NCBI RefSeq assembly: GCF_014647075.1
Contig: NZ_BMOM01000006.1
Span: forward strand, 104,698 to 168,697
Origin: Deinococcus aerophilus
GTDB lineage: Bacteria > Deinococcota > Deinococci > Deinococcales > Deinococcaceae
Direction of reading: 5' to 3'
DNA: 64,000 bases
The notes below the pieces were generated by a model, which had not been told where the DNA came from, did not search any database, and saw only the letters and a list, made by a program, of their open reading frames with translations. The number at the start of each line of letters is the position of its first letter. The first letter of the stretch is position 1. Shown here piece after piece: positions 1 to 17,152 of this stretch. The translations under genes and the position numbers were made by a program.

Positions 1-86
1 GGGGCGCAGGACGCTGCGGCCTTCCGCAGACGGGGGGGCGGGGCAGCGGGGGGGACGTACGGGGTGTGGAGTGCCGGGGTTCATTG
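1..86. other. Left edge, non-coding
   Basis: No gene is seen. A short hairpin (CTGCGG at 14-19, CCGCAG at 24-29, 4-nt loop) lies just beyond the 3' end of the minus-strand cytochrome gene. It could end the ccm transcript but has no T-run. Confidence 0.3.
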
Positions 87-1126
<1,040 letters not shown>

Positions 1127-1130
<4 letters not shown>

Positions 1131-1615
1131 GATTCACCCCGGCGGGCGGTGTCGCGGCGCACCTGGGCCAGATAGGCGTCGTGGGGTTCATTCTCGTGCG
1201 GCTCCCCGGCGGCAGGAGAGGGCACTCCCCGCCGGCGCAAAAAGGCCCACAGCGCCGCGCCGCCTCCGGCGAGGGCGATCAGGGGAGCGCCCCACAGCAG
1301 CAGATTGCGCCCCGACTTGGGGGGATCGAGCAGCACGAAATTGCCATACCGCGCCGAGAAGAAGCTGTAGATCGCCGCGTCGCTGCGGCCCTCGGCAACC
1401 TGCTCGCGCACCGACGAGCGCATCTTGATGCTGATGTCGCTGCGCGACTCGGCGATGGACTCGCCTGTGTCGCACAGCGGGCAGCGCAGGTTCTTCTGGA
1501 TGGCCACCGCACGCGCTTCCTGATCGGGGCTCAGGGTGGGGGATGCGGCGTGGGCCGGGGCGCCCAGCAGAATCAGGCACAGGGCGGCGCTGAGCAGGTG
1601 CTGGCTGGGCCTCAC
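1127..1615 (-). CDS. ccmH: Cytochrome c maturation protein CcmH
   Basis: The product (162 aa) is a membrane-anchored thiol oxidoreductase that keeps the apocytochrome CXXCH cysteines reduced for heme ligation. A signal peptide covers about residues 1-24. The family signature LRCPLC has its cysteines at 45 and 48. A membrane anchor lies near 104-126, followed by a short cytoplasmic tail. The size fits the short, CcmL-like form of CcmH. The start is GTG and overlaps the ccmG stop by 4 nt; the stop overlaps the next gene in the same way. Confidence 0.93.
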
Positions 1616-2190
1616 AGCCCCTTCACCCCGATCTTTTCCAGCCCCACATTGAGCCGCTCACGGGTCAGGCCGCCCCGGTCCATGTGCTGCACGATGCCCG
1701 CCCGGTCTATAAAGACCGTCTCGGGAATGCCGGAGACGCCGTAATCGACGCCGGTATTGATGCCGGGGTCTTTCAGGTTGGGATAGGCCAGGGCGTATTC
1801 CTGAATAAAATCGCGGGCGTTTTGCTCCTTGGTTTCCTGAAACAGGATGCCCAGAATCGCCACGCCGTCTGCCGATTGCCGGGCGCTCAACTCGCGGAAC
1901 AGCGGCGCTTCCTCACGGCACGGTCCGCACCACGACGCCCAGAAATTCAGGACGACCGGGCGGCCCTTCAGGCTGCTCAGGGTGATGGGCACGCCGTCCA
2001 GACTTTGCAGGGTAAAAGCGGGCGCAGCCTGGCCGATCAGTGGGCCGCCGGTGGTGGCATTCCTGGCCGGACTCAGCAGCGTGTAGCCCAGCACCGCGAC
2101 CAGCGCCGCCGCGATCACGGGGGGCAGCACGCGCCGCCACGGCGTGCCCACACGGGCCTGGGGGGTTCTGGAGGGAGAAGATTCAGTCAT
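1612..2190 (-). CDS. ccmG: Thiol:disulfide interchange protein CcmG/DsbE
   Basis: The product (192 aa) is a periplasmic-side thioredoxin-fold reductant for cytochrome c maturation that receives electrons from CcdA. One membrane anchor (about 21-40) precedes the thioredoxin domain. The active site WCGPC has cysteines at about 88 and 91, and a cis-proline occurs in the VSGIPET segment typical of this family. The gene sits 39 nt downstream of ccmF and overlaps ccmH. Confidence 0.93.
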   Translation of the reverse strand: MTESSPSRTPQARVGTPWRRVLPPVIAAALVAVLGYTLLSPARNATTGGPLIGQAAPAFTLQSLDGVPITLSSLKGRPVVLNFWASWCGPCREEAPLFRELSARQSADGVAILGILFQETKEQNARDFIQEYALAYPNLKDPGINTGVDYGVSGIPETVFIDRAGIVQHMDRGGLTRERLNVGLEKIGVKGL

Positions 2191-2229
2191 GACACACTCT
2201 CAGTTGGGGTGGGCTTGGTCGGGGTCGGG

Positions 2230-4209
<1,980 letters not shown>

Positions 4210-4291
4210 GAATGTCCCTCTGTGGGGTGTGCGGAGCGTGGGCGGCGGGCAGCCGTGGGGTCGCCGCGCCGCCTGCGCCCGGACCGAATTC

Positions 4292-4759
4292 TCACTGCGT
4301 CTGCTGAAGCATGTCCTTCAGCTGCGTCTGCGTCTTGGGCACGTTGTATTCCTCGCTGTGCTTGACGATCAGTTCCTGGGCATGAAAGGTGTCGCCCTGA
4401 AACTCGCCGCGCACCACCACGCCCTGGTTTTCCTTGAACAGGTCGCTGACCGCGCCGCTGTACTGCACCGGAAAGCTGGCCCCGCCGTCCGAGACGACGA
4501 AGCGCAGGCTGAGGGTCTGGGGGTCGTAGTTCACCGCCCGGACCAGCCCGCCGATGCGGATGGGGCGGCCCTCCAGCTCGGCGCGCTGTTGCTGGTACTC
4601 CGTGGGGGTCACGAAGTATTCCAGGCTCTTGTTCAGGTTTCCGAAGGCGATGAAACCGGTCAGGCCGGCCAGGGCCGCCACACCCAGTACTACCGGCAGC
4701 GGATTGCGGCGGCGCTGACGGGCGCGGGGCAGCGGAGCCTGGGGCGCGGGCCGGGTCAC
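4292..4759 (-). CDS. ccmE: Heme chaperone CcmE
   Basis: The product (155 aa) carries heme from CcmABCD to CcmF. It has an N-terminal membrane anchor (about 22-42) followed by an OB-fold periplasmic domain. The covalent heme-binding motif HxxxY is present near the end (His 134, Tyr 138 in HSEEY). The GTG start at 4759 overlaps the ccmD stop codon (GTGA). A longer open frame on the same strand ending at 4203 is out of frame and encodes nothing recognisable. Confidence 0.93.
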   Translation of the reverse strand: MTRPAPQAPLPRARQRRRNPLPVVLGVAALAGLTGFIAFGNLNKSLEYFVTPTEYQQQRAELEGRPIRIGGLVRAVNYDPQTLSLRFVVSDGGASFPVQYSGAVSDLFKENQGVVVRGEFQGDTFHAQELIVKHSEEYNVPKTQTQLKDMLQQTQ

Positions 4760-4876
4760 CGGGGAGCCTCACCCGGTTCGTCCCGGACGGCGCGCAGCCG
4801 CGCCCACACCCACAGCAGGTAGCCCAGCAACAGCACGAAGGTCACGGCATAGACGACGATCACATACACGCTGTAC

Positions 4877-4884
<8 letters not shown>
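4756..4884 (-). CDS. ccmD: Heme exporter subunit CcmD
   Basis: This 42-residue gene lies exactly between ccmC and ccmE. It begins with GTG at 4884, 8 nt inside the end of ccmC, and its TGA overlaps the ccmE start. The protein starts VDKYSVYVIVVYAV, has one membrane helix (about 8-27), then an arginine-rich cytoplasmic tail, which is the CcmD pattern. CcmD helps release holo-CcmE from CcmABC. Position, size and topology all agree, although sequence conservation in this family is low. Confidence 0.88.
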
Positions 4885-5599
<715 letters not shown>

Positions 5600-5622
5600 T
5601 TCGCTCTCCATTGTGGAGGCTG

Positions 5623-5651
5623 GGCAGAGGCGTCACCGTGACGCCTCTGCC
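5623..5651. promoter_or_regulatory. 13-bp perfect palindrome before ccmC
   Basis: GGCAGAGGCGTCA (5623-5635) and its exact complement (5639-5651) are separated by 3 nt. The element lies 24 nt upstream of the ccmC start. It could be an operator or a 5' UTR hairpin that controls the ccmC-H operon. No plus-strand gene ends here that would need it as a terminator. Confidence 0.55.
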
Positions 5652-5814
5652 AACCGTCCTCGGTGCTGTCAGCATCGCGCTTCGGTCCGAGCTGGACAAG
5701 TGCGTGTGTCCCCGGGGCGGGGCTGACGGAGCAGATCACTTGGCGCATTCTGTGCCTGTCTTGGCCGCCCGCTGTTCTGGAGGCCCCGGCCCAGACAGAT
5801 GCTTCAGCAGCACA
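5652..5814. other. Intergenic, possible ccmC promoter
   Basis: No gene is seen. On the minus strand, TTGTCC and GATGCT lie 17 nt apart upstream of the palindrome and could be a weak sigma-70 promoter for ccmC. Nothing else stands out. Confidence 0.25.
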
Positions 5815-5847
5815 GCACAGACCCCGCCACGGGGACGGGGTCTGTGC
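5815..5847 (-). terminator. Hairpin after the subtilase gene
   Basis: A 12-bp perfect stem (GCACAGACCCCG at 5815-5826 with 5836-5847) has a 9-nt loop. It lies about 25 nt past the stop of the minus-strand protease. There is no T-run, so termination is inferred from position and stem strength. Confidence 0.6.
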
Positions 5848-5871
5848 ATGTGGTTATGGAGGCGGCGGTGC

Positions 5872-7686
5872 TTACTGCTTGACGATGCGGTCCACTTCGG
5901 CGGTGCCGCTGTAGGGGGTGGGGGCGTTCAGGTAGCCCTTGAGCACCACGCGCCAGTTGCCGGCCACCGGGTTGGGAATGCTCACGGCCTCGTTGGTGCT
6001 CGTGCCCTGGGCGCTGGAGCCGACCAGCTGACCGGCGGGGTTGTAGACCTCCAGGTCCAGGTCAAAGGCGGGGTTGCCCCAATCGGTGGTGACGCGCAGC
6101 ACGCTCGAGCCGGCCGGCACGTTCAGGACGTGGGTGTCCTCGGCATTCTGCACGCAGCCGGCGGTGGGGGCGCAGGCGGCGGTGTTCACGGTGCCGCTCC
6201 AGCCGGGCAGGGTCGTGGTCTGGACCGAGTAGCGGGTGGGGTTCTGGCGCACGGCTTCGCGCACCGAGGCGTTGGCGTCCACGTAGCCGTAGCCCACTTC
6301 CCACTCCTCGCGCTGCTTCACGACCACCTGGGCCGGGTCAAAGCCGTTGGTGGCGGTGGCGACGTAGTACATCGCGCGGCTGGTCTTCTTGAAGGCGGCG
6401 AGCACGCTGTCCAGGTTCATCTTGGGGTTGGCCTCGAGCATCAGGGCCACCACACCGCTGATGTGCGGGGTCGCCATGCTCGTGCCGCTGATGGTGGAGT
6501 AGCGGGGGTTGTCGGTATCGGGCACGGTGGTGGCGGCCAGACCGGTCAGGCCGCGCGCCGCGCTGATCTTCACGCCGGGGGCGGTCACGTCGGGGTGAAC
6601 CAGTGCGTCACCGGGGCGGCCACGGCTGCTGAAGCTGGCGAGGTACCCCTGCTTGTCTCCGGCAGCGACGCTGATCACGCAGGGGCTGGCCGAGTAGGGG
6701 TTCAGGGTATTGGCGTTCGGTCCCTCGTTGCCGGCGGCGAACACCACGACCATGCCCGCGTCGTAGGCGCGCTTGGCGGCGATGCTGATGGGGTTGTACG
6801 GCGCAAACTCGCCGCTGCTGCCCCAGGAGTTGCTGATCACGCGCACGTTGTAGGTCTCGCGGATGTCGGGCTTCATCAGGTAGTCAAAGCCCTGCAGCGC
6901 GTACAGGATGCTCAGGCCGTCGCCCGCGCCGACGCCCACCAGGGTTGCGCCGGGCGCCACGCCGCGCCGCATGCGGGCGCTGCCGGCAGAGGCCTCGCCG
7001 CTGCCGCCGATGGTGCTCGCGACGTGCGAGCCGTGGCCGCTGCTCGTGTCGGTGTTGGGCAGGTCCACGTACAGGTAGCCGCCCGCCGGGGTGTCGGTCA
7101 GGGGGCCGACCAGTTTCACGTTCTTGGCGATGTGGTCCAGATCGGGGTGGGTACCGTCCACACCCGAGTCGATGATGCCCACGCCGATGCCCTTGCCGGT
7201 CACGCCGTAGGTGCTCTGTGCGGTGTCGGCCCCGATGAACTTGACGCTCTCGGCGAGTTTGTACTGCAGCGGGGCGTCCTGGTAGATGGACTCCAGACCG
7301 GGCAGATTGGCCTTGAGCTGACCGATCAGGTCCTGGGTGATCAGGGTCTTGACCGCCACCATCGGCAGCACGTCAAAGGCCCCCAGGCCGTTCCCGAGAT
7401 CCACATCCATATTGGAATCCATCCAGGAGATGGCGCGGCCCTTGCTGACGTTGTCGGCGAAAGACAGGATCAGGGTGCCGACCTGGCCGTAGCGCATCGA
7501 GCTGTCGACCTGCACGCCGCTGGGGCCCGAGGCGTACAGCGCCGAGCAGGCCGAGAGGGTGGTGGCCTGGGTCTTCAGTCCGCCCGACTGGGCGGCGGTG
7601 GGGGAGACGGAACCCTGAGGAGTGCTCTGCCCGCAGGAAGCGAGAATGACGGTCAAACCCAGGCCAAGCTTGGAAAAATTCTTCAT
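5872..7686 (-). CDS. Secreted subtilisin-like serine protease (S8), lipoprotein
   Basis: The precursor is 604 aa from the ATG at 7686, which has an AAAGGAG site; an upstream in-frame ATG at 7752 has none. A lipoprotein signal ends at LASC (Cys 18). A propeptide of about 140 residues follows. The catalytic domain has Asp 173 (IIDSGVDGTHPD), His 218 (SGHGSHVA) and Ser about 404 (SGTSMATPH). The C-terminus is a pre-peptidase C-terminal (PPC) beta domain with DLDLEVYNPAG. The protease probably acts on the cell surface or outside the cell. It is divergent from the SARP-type regulator, which may control it; that link is inferred. Confidence 0.93.
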   Translation of the reverse strand: MKNFSKLGLGLTVILASCGQSTPQGSVSPTAAQSGGLKTQATTLSACSALYASGPSGVQVDSSMRYGQVGTLILSFADNVSKGRAISWMDSNMDVDLGNGLGAFDVLPMVAVKTLITQDLIGQLKANLPGLESIYQDAPLQYKLAESVKFIGADTAQSTYGVTGKGIGVGIIDSGVDGTHPDLDHIAKNVKLVGPLTDTPAGGYLYVDLPNTDTSSGHGSHVASTIGGSGEASAGSARMRRGVAPGATLVGVGAGDGLSILYALQGFDYLMKPDIRETYNVRVISNSWGSSGEFAPYNPISIAAKRAYDAGMVVVFAAGNEGPNANTLNPYSASPCVISVAAGDKQGYLASFSSRGRPGDALVHPDVTAPGVKISAARGLTGLAATTVPDTDNPRYSTISGTSMATPHISGVVALMLEANPKMNLDSVLAAFKKTSRAMYYVATATNGFDPAQVVVKQREEWEVGYGYVDANASVREAVRQNPTRYSVQTTTLPGWSGTVNTAACAPTAGCVQNAEDTHVLNVPAGSSVLRVTTDWGNPAFDLDLEVYNPAGQLVGSSAQGTSTNEAVSIPNPVAGNWRVVLKGYLNAPTPYSGTAEVDRIVKQ

Positions 7687-7723
7687 GGGGGACTCCTTTG
7701 AATACTGTAGGTGCTTGAGGTCA

Positions 7724-7744
7724 TTTGAGCAGGTGGTTCTCAAA
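7724..7744 (-). promoter_or_regulatory. HAIR-like inverted repeat before the subtilase
   Basis: TTTGAGC-N7-TCTCAAA has the 7-7-7 spacing of the HspR operator, but only 5 of 7 bases match in each half. It lies 38 nt upstream of the protease start. It could be a degenerate HspR site or an unrelated operator. Confidence 0.3.
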
Positions 7745-7872
7745 AAAAACACAAAGCCAGATAAAGCGCGGACAGAAATGTGCCCGAAGTGTGACCAGGG
7801 AGGCGCTGACCCGCCGGCCCCACAGCCGGGCCCGCCTGTAAGCGGCGACGGAGGCCCGGCAGACGGCCGCTT

Positions 7873-7878
7873 TATACT
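7873..7878 (+). promoter_or_regulatory. Leaderless -10 box of the SARP-type regulator
   Basis: TATACT ends 6 nt before the ATG at 7885, so transcription should begin at or next to the start codon. No ribosome-binding site is present. Confidence 0.6.
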
Positions 7879-7884
7879 CGGTTC

Positions 7885-10350
7885 ATGCTCCTTCTTCCCT
7901 TACCCACCCGGCTGCTGACGCGCCTGCAAGGGGAGTGGGCCGGCGTCGTGGCGCCCGTGGAGGTGGGGGCCAATCTGCCGGGACTGATGGCCTGGGCCGA
8001 GGCGCAGGGCCGGGCCGTCTGGCGAACTCCGCCGCCTGCGGGTGAGGGCGCGTGGCTGTGGCTTCCGGCGGGCCGTTCGGACCTGCAGCATCTGCCGCAC
8101 GCGCCCGAGGACATCCTGGTCCTGAGCGGGGCAGACCTGTGTTACACCGCCGAGGACTGGAGCCTGGCGCTGCCCGACCAGACGGCGGCCGAACGTGCCG
8201 CGACCTTTGAGGGCAGCGGCGGCTGGCCTCCCGCGCTGGAGCTGGCCCGGCAACGGCCCGGCGACCCGGAGGCCTACCGGCAGGTCCCGGCGAGCGTGCT
8301 TCTGGCTCCCTTTGTGCCTCCTGAAGAACGGCGCCCGGCGGCCCGGGTGCTGGCGGTGTCGCCGCTGGTCACGCCGGTGGTGGCCGCGGCCCTGGAGGTG
8401 AGTCCTGCAGAGTGGCAGGCGCTCGTGGAGGGTGGATGGTTGTGGCCGGCGGTGGGCGGCTGGGCCTTTCCGCCGTTGCTGCGCCGCTGGCTGGCCCCCG
8501 ACCCGGACCCCCGGCTGGCCCGGCGGGCGGCCCAGGCCCTGCATGACACCGACCACACGGCCGGGGCGCTGGAGGTGCTGGCCGGCGCGTCCTTGTGGGC
8601 CGAGCATCTGTCGCTGCTGGTCCAGACCGCCCGTGCGGGCCAGGGTGAGGCGGCCCTGCGCGCTCAGCTGCGGCGCCTGCCGGAACGCTGGCGGACAGAA
8701 CCCGAGGCGCTGTACCTCGCGGGCCTGCTCGCCCGGGTGGCCGGTGATCTGGACCGGGCCGAGACGCTGTATACCCGCGCTCTGGACGGACTGACGGGAG
8801 CAGCGGCAGCGCTGACCTTGAATGCCCGTGGAGTGGTGCGGGCGATGCAGGGCGAGGTGGACGGGGCCCTGGACGACTTCACCCACGCCGTGCAGGCGGG
8901 CGGATTGACGGCCGGAGAGGCCAGCCAGAACCGCGCAACCCTGCTCGTACAGCTCGGGCGACATGCAGAGGCTGAGCAGAGTCTGAACACCGCCGTGGCG
9001 GCGTTCCGGGAGGCGGGTGATCTTCCGCGTGAGGCCTACAGCTTAAAAACCCTGGGTTCTCTGTACTTCGGGCGGGGGCAGCTGCGTGAAGCCCTGGTGC
9101 CGTATCGCAAGGCACTGCAACTCTCTTTGCCGGATTTCGTGCAGGAGGCGGCACTCAGCCACCTGAACCTCGCCGAATCCCACATCTATCTGGGCGAATT
9201 CGATCAGGCCCAGCACCATCTTCAGGCCGCCGCAGGGCTCAACGAGCGTCAACTTTCCAGCCTTACGGCGGGTTGGCTGCACCGGGTGCAGGCCATTCTG
9301 GCCCTGCAGATGGGCGAAGCTGCCCAGGCCCTCGCGGCGCTGGACCGCATCCAGACCGATGACCGCAGTTTGGAAGCAGAAACGGCCCTGCTGCGGGTGC
9401 GCGCCCACCGGGAACTCGGGCAGCCGGAACAGGCGCGGATCATCCTGCATCACGCCAGTCCGCTGGGTCTGCGGGCCGAGCTAGAGGAGGCCCTGCTGGG
9501 CGAGGCCGGGATTGATCCGGTGATCGAGGCGGCGCGGCAGGAGGAGGCCCGGCTGGAACTCGTGACTGCCCTGCTGTACCGGGCCACGCCGGACGATCTG
9601 CAAGAAGCGCTGGAGCTGATCCGGCAGCACGGCTATCTGGCGCTGCTGGGCAGCCGCGCCGCCGCGCCGCTTGCCAGCCTGGCCCAGGACCCGCCCACCC
9701 GCGCCCTGTTTCCTCTGCGCATCCAGACCCTGGGGCCGCTGCGCTTTACCCATGCCGGACGTCAGGTGCAGCTGGGAGATTTCCCGACCCGCAAGAGTGC
9801 GGCGCTGCTCGTTGCGCTGGCTCTGGCCGAGCATCCGCAGTCGCGGGAGGTGCTGGCCGAGCGCTTCTGGCCCGGGGCCAAGAATCCGCTGGCCAGCCTT
9901 CAGACGGCGGTGTACCACCTGCGCAGCACCTTTGGAGTGCCGCTGGTGGGCAGCGAGCGCGGCCTGATGTCGCTGCTGTTTCCGGTGCACAGTGACCTCG
10001 CCGAGCTGCGCCGCGCCCTGCAGAGTCAGGACCTCGCCGGACTGGCCACCCTGCTGCGTCCCATGACCGCTCCCCTGACGGTGCTCTCGGACCTGCCCGC
10101 CGAGTTGTCCGAGGAACGCGCCCAGGCCGAGCGTCTGCTGCACGACGCCCTGCGGCTGCATGCCGACGCCCAGCCGGCGGCCGAAATCCACCGCCGCGAC
10201 GCCCTGCGGGCGCTGATCGCCACCGATCCGCTGGACACCGACAGCCGCGAGGACCTGATTCGCTGGCACGAGTTGCACGGTGAAACCGACCTGGCCGAGC
10301 AGGAACGCCGCCATCTGGCAGACGCCCTCAGGGCGCTGGGGGTGGATTGA
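7885..10350 (+). CDS. SARP/BTAD-family transcriptional regulator with TPR repeats
   Basis: The product is 821 aa. Residues about 1-200 resemble no domain I can name. About 210-510 is a long run of TPR-like helices. About 605-700 reads as a winged-helix of the OmpR/SARP type (IQTLGPLRFTHAGRQVQL...RKSAALLVALAL...LAERFWPG), and the last about 110 residues are a bacterial transcriptional activator domain (BTAD). No Walker A motif is seen, unlike MalT/LuxR-type large regulators, so it is not an obvious STAND ATPase. It diverges from the subtilase and converges on ccmB. It may regulate the protease or sense a peptide or protein partner; this is inferred. Confidence 0.82.
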   Translation: MLLLPLPTRLLTRLQGEWAGVVAPVEVGANLPGLMAWAEAQGRAVWRTPPPAGEGAWLWLPAGRSDLQHLPHAPEDILVLSGADLCYTAEDWSLALPDQTAAERAATFEGSGGWPPALELARQRPGDPEAYRQVPASVLLAPFVPPEERRPAARVLAVSPLVTPVVAAALEVSPAEWQALVEGGWLWPAVGGWAFPPLLRRWLAPDPDPRLARRAAQALHDTDHTAGALEVLAGASLWAEHLSLLVQTARAGQGEAALRAQLRRLPERWRTEPEALYLAGLLARVAGDLDRAETLYTRALDGLTGAAAALTLNARGVVRAMQGEVDGALDDFTHAVQAGGLTAGEASQNRATLLVQLGRHAEAEQSLNTAVAAFREAGDLPREAYSLKTLGSLYFGRGQLREALVPYRKALQLSLPDFVQEAALSHLNLAESHIYLGEFDQAQHHLQAAAGLNERQLSSLTAGWLHRVQAILALQMGEAAQALAALDRIQTDDRSLEAETALLRVRAHRELGQPEQARIILHHASPLGLRAELEEALLGEAGIDPVIEAARQEEARLELVTALLYRATPDDLQEALELIRQHGYLALLGSRAAAPLASLAQDPPTRALFPLRIQTLGPLRFTHAGRQVQLGDFPTRKSAALLVALALAEHPQSREVLAERFWPGAKNPLASLQTAVYHLRSTFGVPLVGSERGLMSLLFPVHSDLAELRRALQSQDLAGLATLLRPMTAPLTVLSDLPAELSEERAQAERLLHDALRLHADAQPAAEIHRRDALRALIATDPLDTDSREDLIRWHELHGETDLAEQERRHLADALRALGVD

Positions 10351-10370
10351 CGGCCTACCTCTACAGCGCT

Positions 10371-11081
10371 TCAGCCCTCGACGGCGTAGGGAAACAGCAG
10401 CGTGGCCAGGATGACCGTTCCCAGATCAAAGGCGACCAGGAAGGTCAGCCACGGGCCGATCTGGGCCAGCGGTTGACCCTCCAACAGGCCCGAGGTGGCC
10501 CGCACCGTGGCGATCACCACCGGCACCAGAATGGGAAAGGCCAGCGCGGGCAGCAGCGCCTCGCGCGCCCGCAGGCTGACCGTGATGGAGCCGTAGAAGG
10601 TGGTTCCGGCCGCGAAGCCGACCACGCCCAGCACGGTGACTACTGCCAGAAGCAGCCACGGTGTGCCGGCACAGGCCCGGCCCGGAGCGCAGTCCGCGCC
10701 CGCCGCCCCGAACAGCAGCAGGCCCGCCGGCAGCGTGAAGGCCGCGACGAGCAGCAGCGGCCCCAGGACGCCCAGCAGCTTGCCCAGGTACAGCGCTCCG
10801 TGCGGCCCTGGATACAGCGTCAACTGTTCCAGCGCTCCGGCCTCCTGCTCCTGCGCGAAGGCCCGCTGTGCGCCCACCGCCGCCGCCAGGGCCAGCGCAG
10901 TCCAGACGGCTCCGGAGGCCACCCCGGCCGTCTGGGCCGCGCTGCGTCCGGTGTTGCCTCCCAGGGCCAGGCCCAGTACGAGCAGCACCAGACCGGCAAA
11001 AAAGGCGGTGGCGAGCAGCGTGTCGCGCGTGCGCCCGGCCACGCGCAGGTCCTTGGCCGCGAGATGAAGGGCCGTGTTCAT
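10371..11081 (-). CDS. ccmB: Heme ABC exporter membrane subunit CcmB
   Basis: The product (236 aa, normal family size) has six hydrophobic segments and is the permease partner of CcmA. Its N-terminal segment (AAKDLRVAGRTRDTL) and the EQEAGALEQLTLYPG loop match the CcmB pattern. The gene is 24 nt downstream of ccmA. It is separated from ccmC by about 4.8 kb carrying two unrelated genes. In most System I clusters ccmA-B-C are contiguous. Confidence 0.92.
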   Translation of the reverse strand: MNTALHLAAKDLRVAGRTRDTLLATAFFAGLVLLVLGLALGGNTGRSAAQTAGVASGAVWTALALAAAVGAQRAFAQEQEAGALEQLTLYPGPHGALYLGKLLGVLGPLLLVAAFTLPAGLLLFGAAGADCAPGRACAGTPWLLLAVVTVLGVVGFAAGTTFYGSITVSLRAREALLPALAFPILVPVVIATVRATSGLLEGQPLAQIGPWLTFLVAFDLGTVILATLLFPYAVEG

Positions 11082-11105
11082 GCGCCGCCCTGTCCGTTGA
11101 ACGTG

Positions 11106-12475
<1,370 letters not shown>

Positions 12476-12536
12476 GCCGCGAGTCTAGCGGCTCGTGGAG
12501 GGGCGGGCGTCCTTCCTGCAGACGCGGCGAAGGTGC

Positions 12537-12956
12537 CTATTCCAGCTCTCCCGTGAAGTCGCCTTCCCAGGCATTCAGGATGCGTCCCTCCTGCACCAGC
12601 AGCACGGTGGGATAGGCGCTTACCTTCAGGGCGCGGGCGAAGGCGGTGGCGTCATCGCCGCGCCATACGTTCAGGCCCGCCGGGGCGGGGGAGGGCACGC
12701 CCTCGGCATTCACGGCGCGAACGGGCAGGCCACTGTCCAGCACGGCGGCCCACAGGTCACCCAGATCGCCGCAGTCGTGGCTGTACACCACCACGACCTC
12801 GCGCCCCTCCGCGACCGGATCGCTGGTCCAGGGATGGGCGGGCAGCGCCGCGCCCAGGCGCACGCGGGCCTCGGCCTGCCCCAGGGCAGGCAGGGTGCCC
12901 AGGGCGAGCAGCAGCGTCAGCAGCGGGGCATGTCGGCGGGTCATGGTGGCCATCAT
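12537..12956 (-). CDS. Secreted thioredoxin-fold protein with one cysteine
   Basis: The product is about 139 aa, or 135 from the internal ATG at 12944. A signal peptide (LLTLLLALGTLPALGQA) is followed by a compact domain ending in AYPTVLLVQEGRILNAWEG, which looks like the cis-proline region of a thioredoxin fold. Where CXXC would be expected there is only SHDCGDLG, with a single cysteine. It may act in thiol transfer or have lost redox activity. It lies 61 nt upstream of ccdA on the same strand, which fits a role near CcdA/CcmG. Confidence 0.6.
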   Translation of the reverse strand: MMATMTRRHAPLLTLLLALGTLPALGQAEARVRLGAALPAHPWTSDPVAEGREVVVVYSHDCGDLGDLWAAVLDSGLPVRAVNAEGVPSPAPAGLNVWRGDDATAFARALKVSAYPTVLLVQEGRILNAWEGDFTGELE

Positions 12957-13045
12957 GCCGCGCCGCCCCGCCAGGTTGCATGACGGAGCGGTGAGAGCGC
13001 CAGTGAAAAAGCAAGAGAGAAAAGACAGCGGAGACGGGCGCGGGG

Positions 13046-15436
<2,391 letters not shown>

Positions 15437-15458
15437 CTCGGGCGGTCAGGCGCGCGGC

Positions 15459-15836
15459 TCAACGCCGGCGGGCCTCGACCAGCTGGTTGACGCGTCCGCG
15501 CAGGTTCTTGCCGGACAGCGGTTTGTAGACAATGTCGTCGGCACCCACCAGCTTGGCCTGATCGCGGGTGTGGTCGTCGTCGAAGCCGGTCAGAAGCAGC
15601 ACCGGAGTATCGCGCAGCCGCTTGATGCGTTTGACCCGTGAACAGATCTCGAAGCCGTCCATGTGCGGCATCTGAACGTCGAGCAGCATGGCGTCCGGGG
15701 TGTGGTCTCGCAGGTACTCCAGCGCCGCCTTGCCGTCAGCGGCGGCAACCACCCGGTGTCCGTCTGCCGACAGAATGACTTCCAGCATGGTCCGGATGGC
15801 CGGTTCATCGTCGGCGACGAGGATGGTATACGACAT
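15459..15836 (-). CDS. CheY-like single-domain response regulator
   Basis: The product is a 125-residue receiver domain with no output domain. The acidic pocket is ADDEP near residue 10, the phospho-acceptor Asp is in LLDVQMPHMDG, the conserved Thr is in LLLTG, and Lys is in VYKPLSG. I chose ATG 15836 because the -10 box TATCAT (15844-15849) lies 7 nt upstream; the alternative ATG at 15845 overlaps that box and could not be transcribed. No histidine kinase is next to it. Its pairing with a PBP gene suggests control of wall growth or division, but this is inferred. Confidence 0.88.
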   Translation of the reverse strand: MSYTILVADDEPAIRTMLEVILSADGHRVVAAADGKAALEYLRDHTPDAMLLDVQMPHMDGFEICSRVKRIKRLRDTPVLLLTGFDDDHTRDQAKLVGADDIVYKPLSGKNLRGRVNQLVEARRR

Positions 15837-15843
15837 GCCCGCC

Positions 15844-15849
15844 ATGATA
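15844..15849 (-). promoter_or_regulatory. Leaderless -10 box of the response regulator-PBP operon
   Basis: TATCAT on the minus strand ends 7 nt before the ATG at 15836. This box decides the start codon of the response regulator. Confidence 0.55.
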
Positions 15850-15967
15850 GAGCAGCCCGCGTGACAGAAATCAAACCTTTGGTGCAGATGGCGTGCGTTC
15901 AGGAAAAGGCAATTGCCGCTCCCCTCACGCCGCCCGTGGGGCCGGACCTGTTAGGCTCGCCTGCGGT

Positions 15968-17110
<1,143 letters not shown>

Positions 17111-17152
17111 GGAGCAGAGCTTCCGGCCCTGGCGCTGTGTGGCGCGTCAGTG

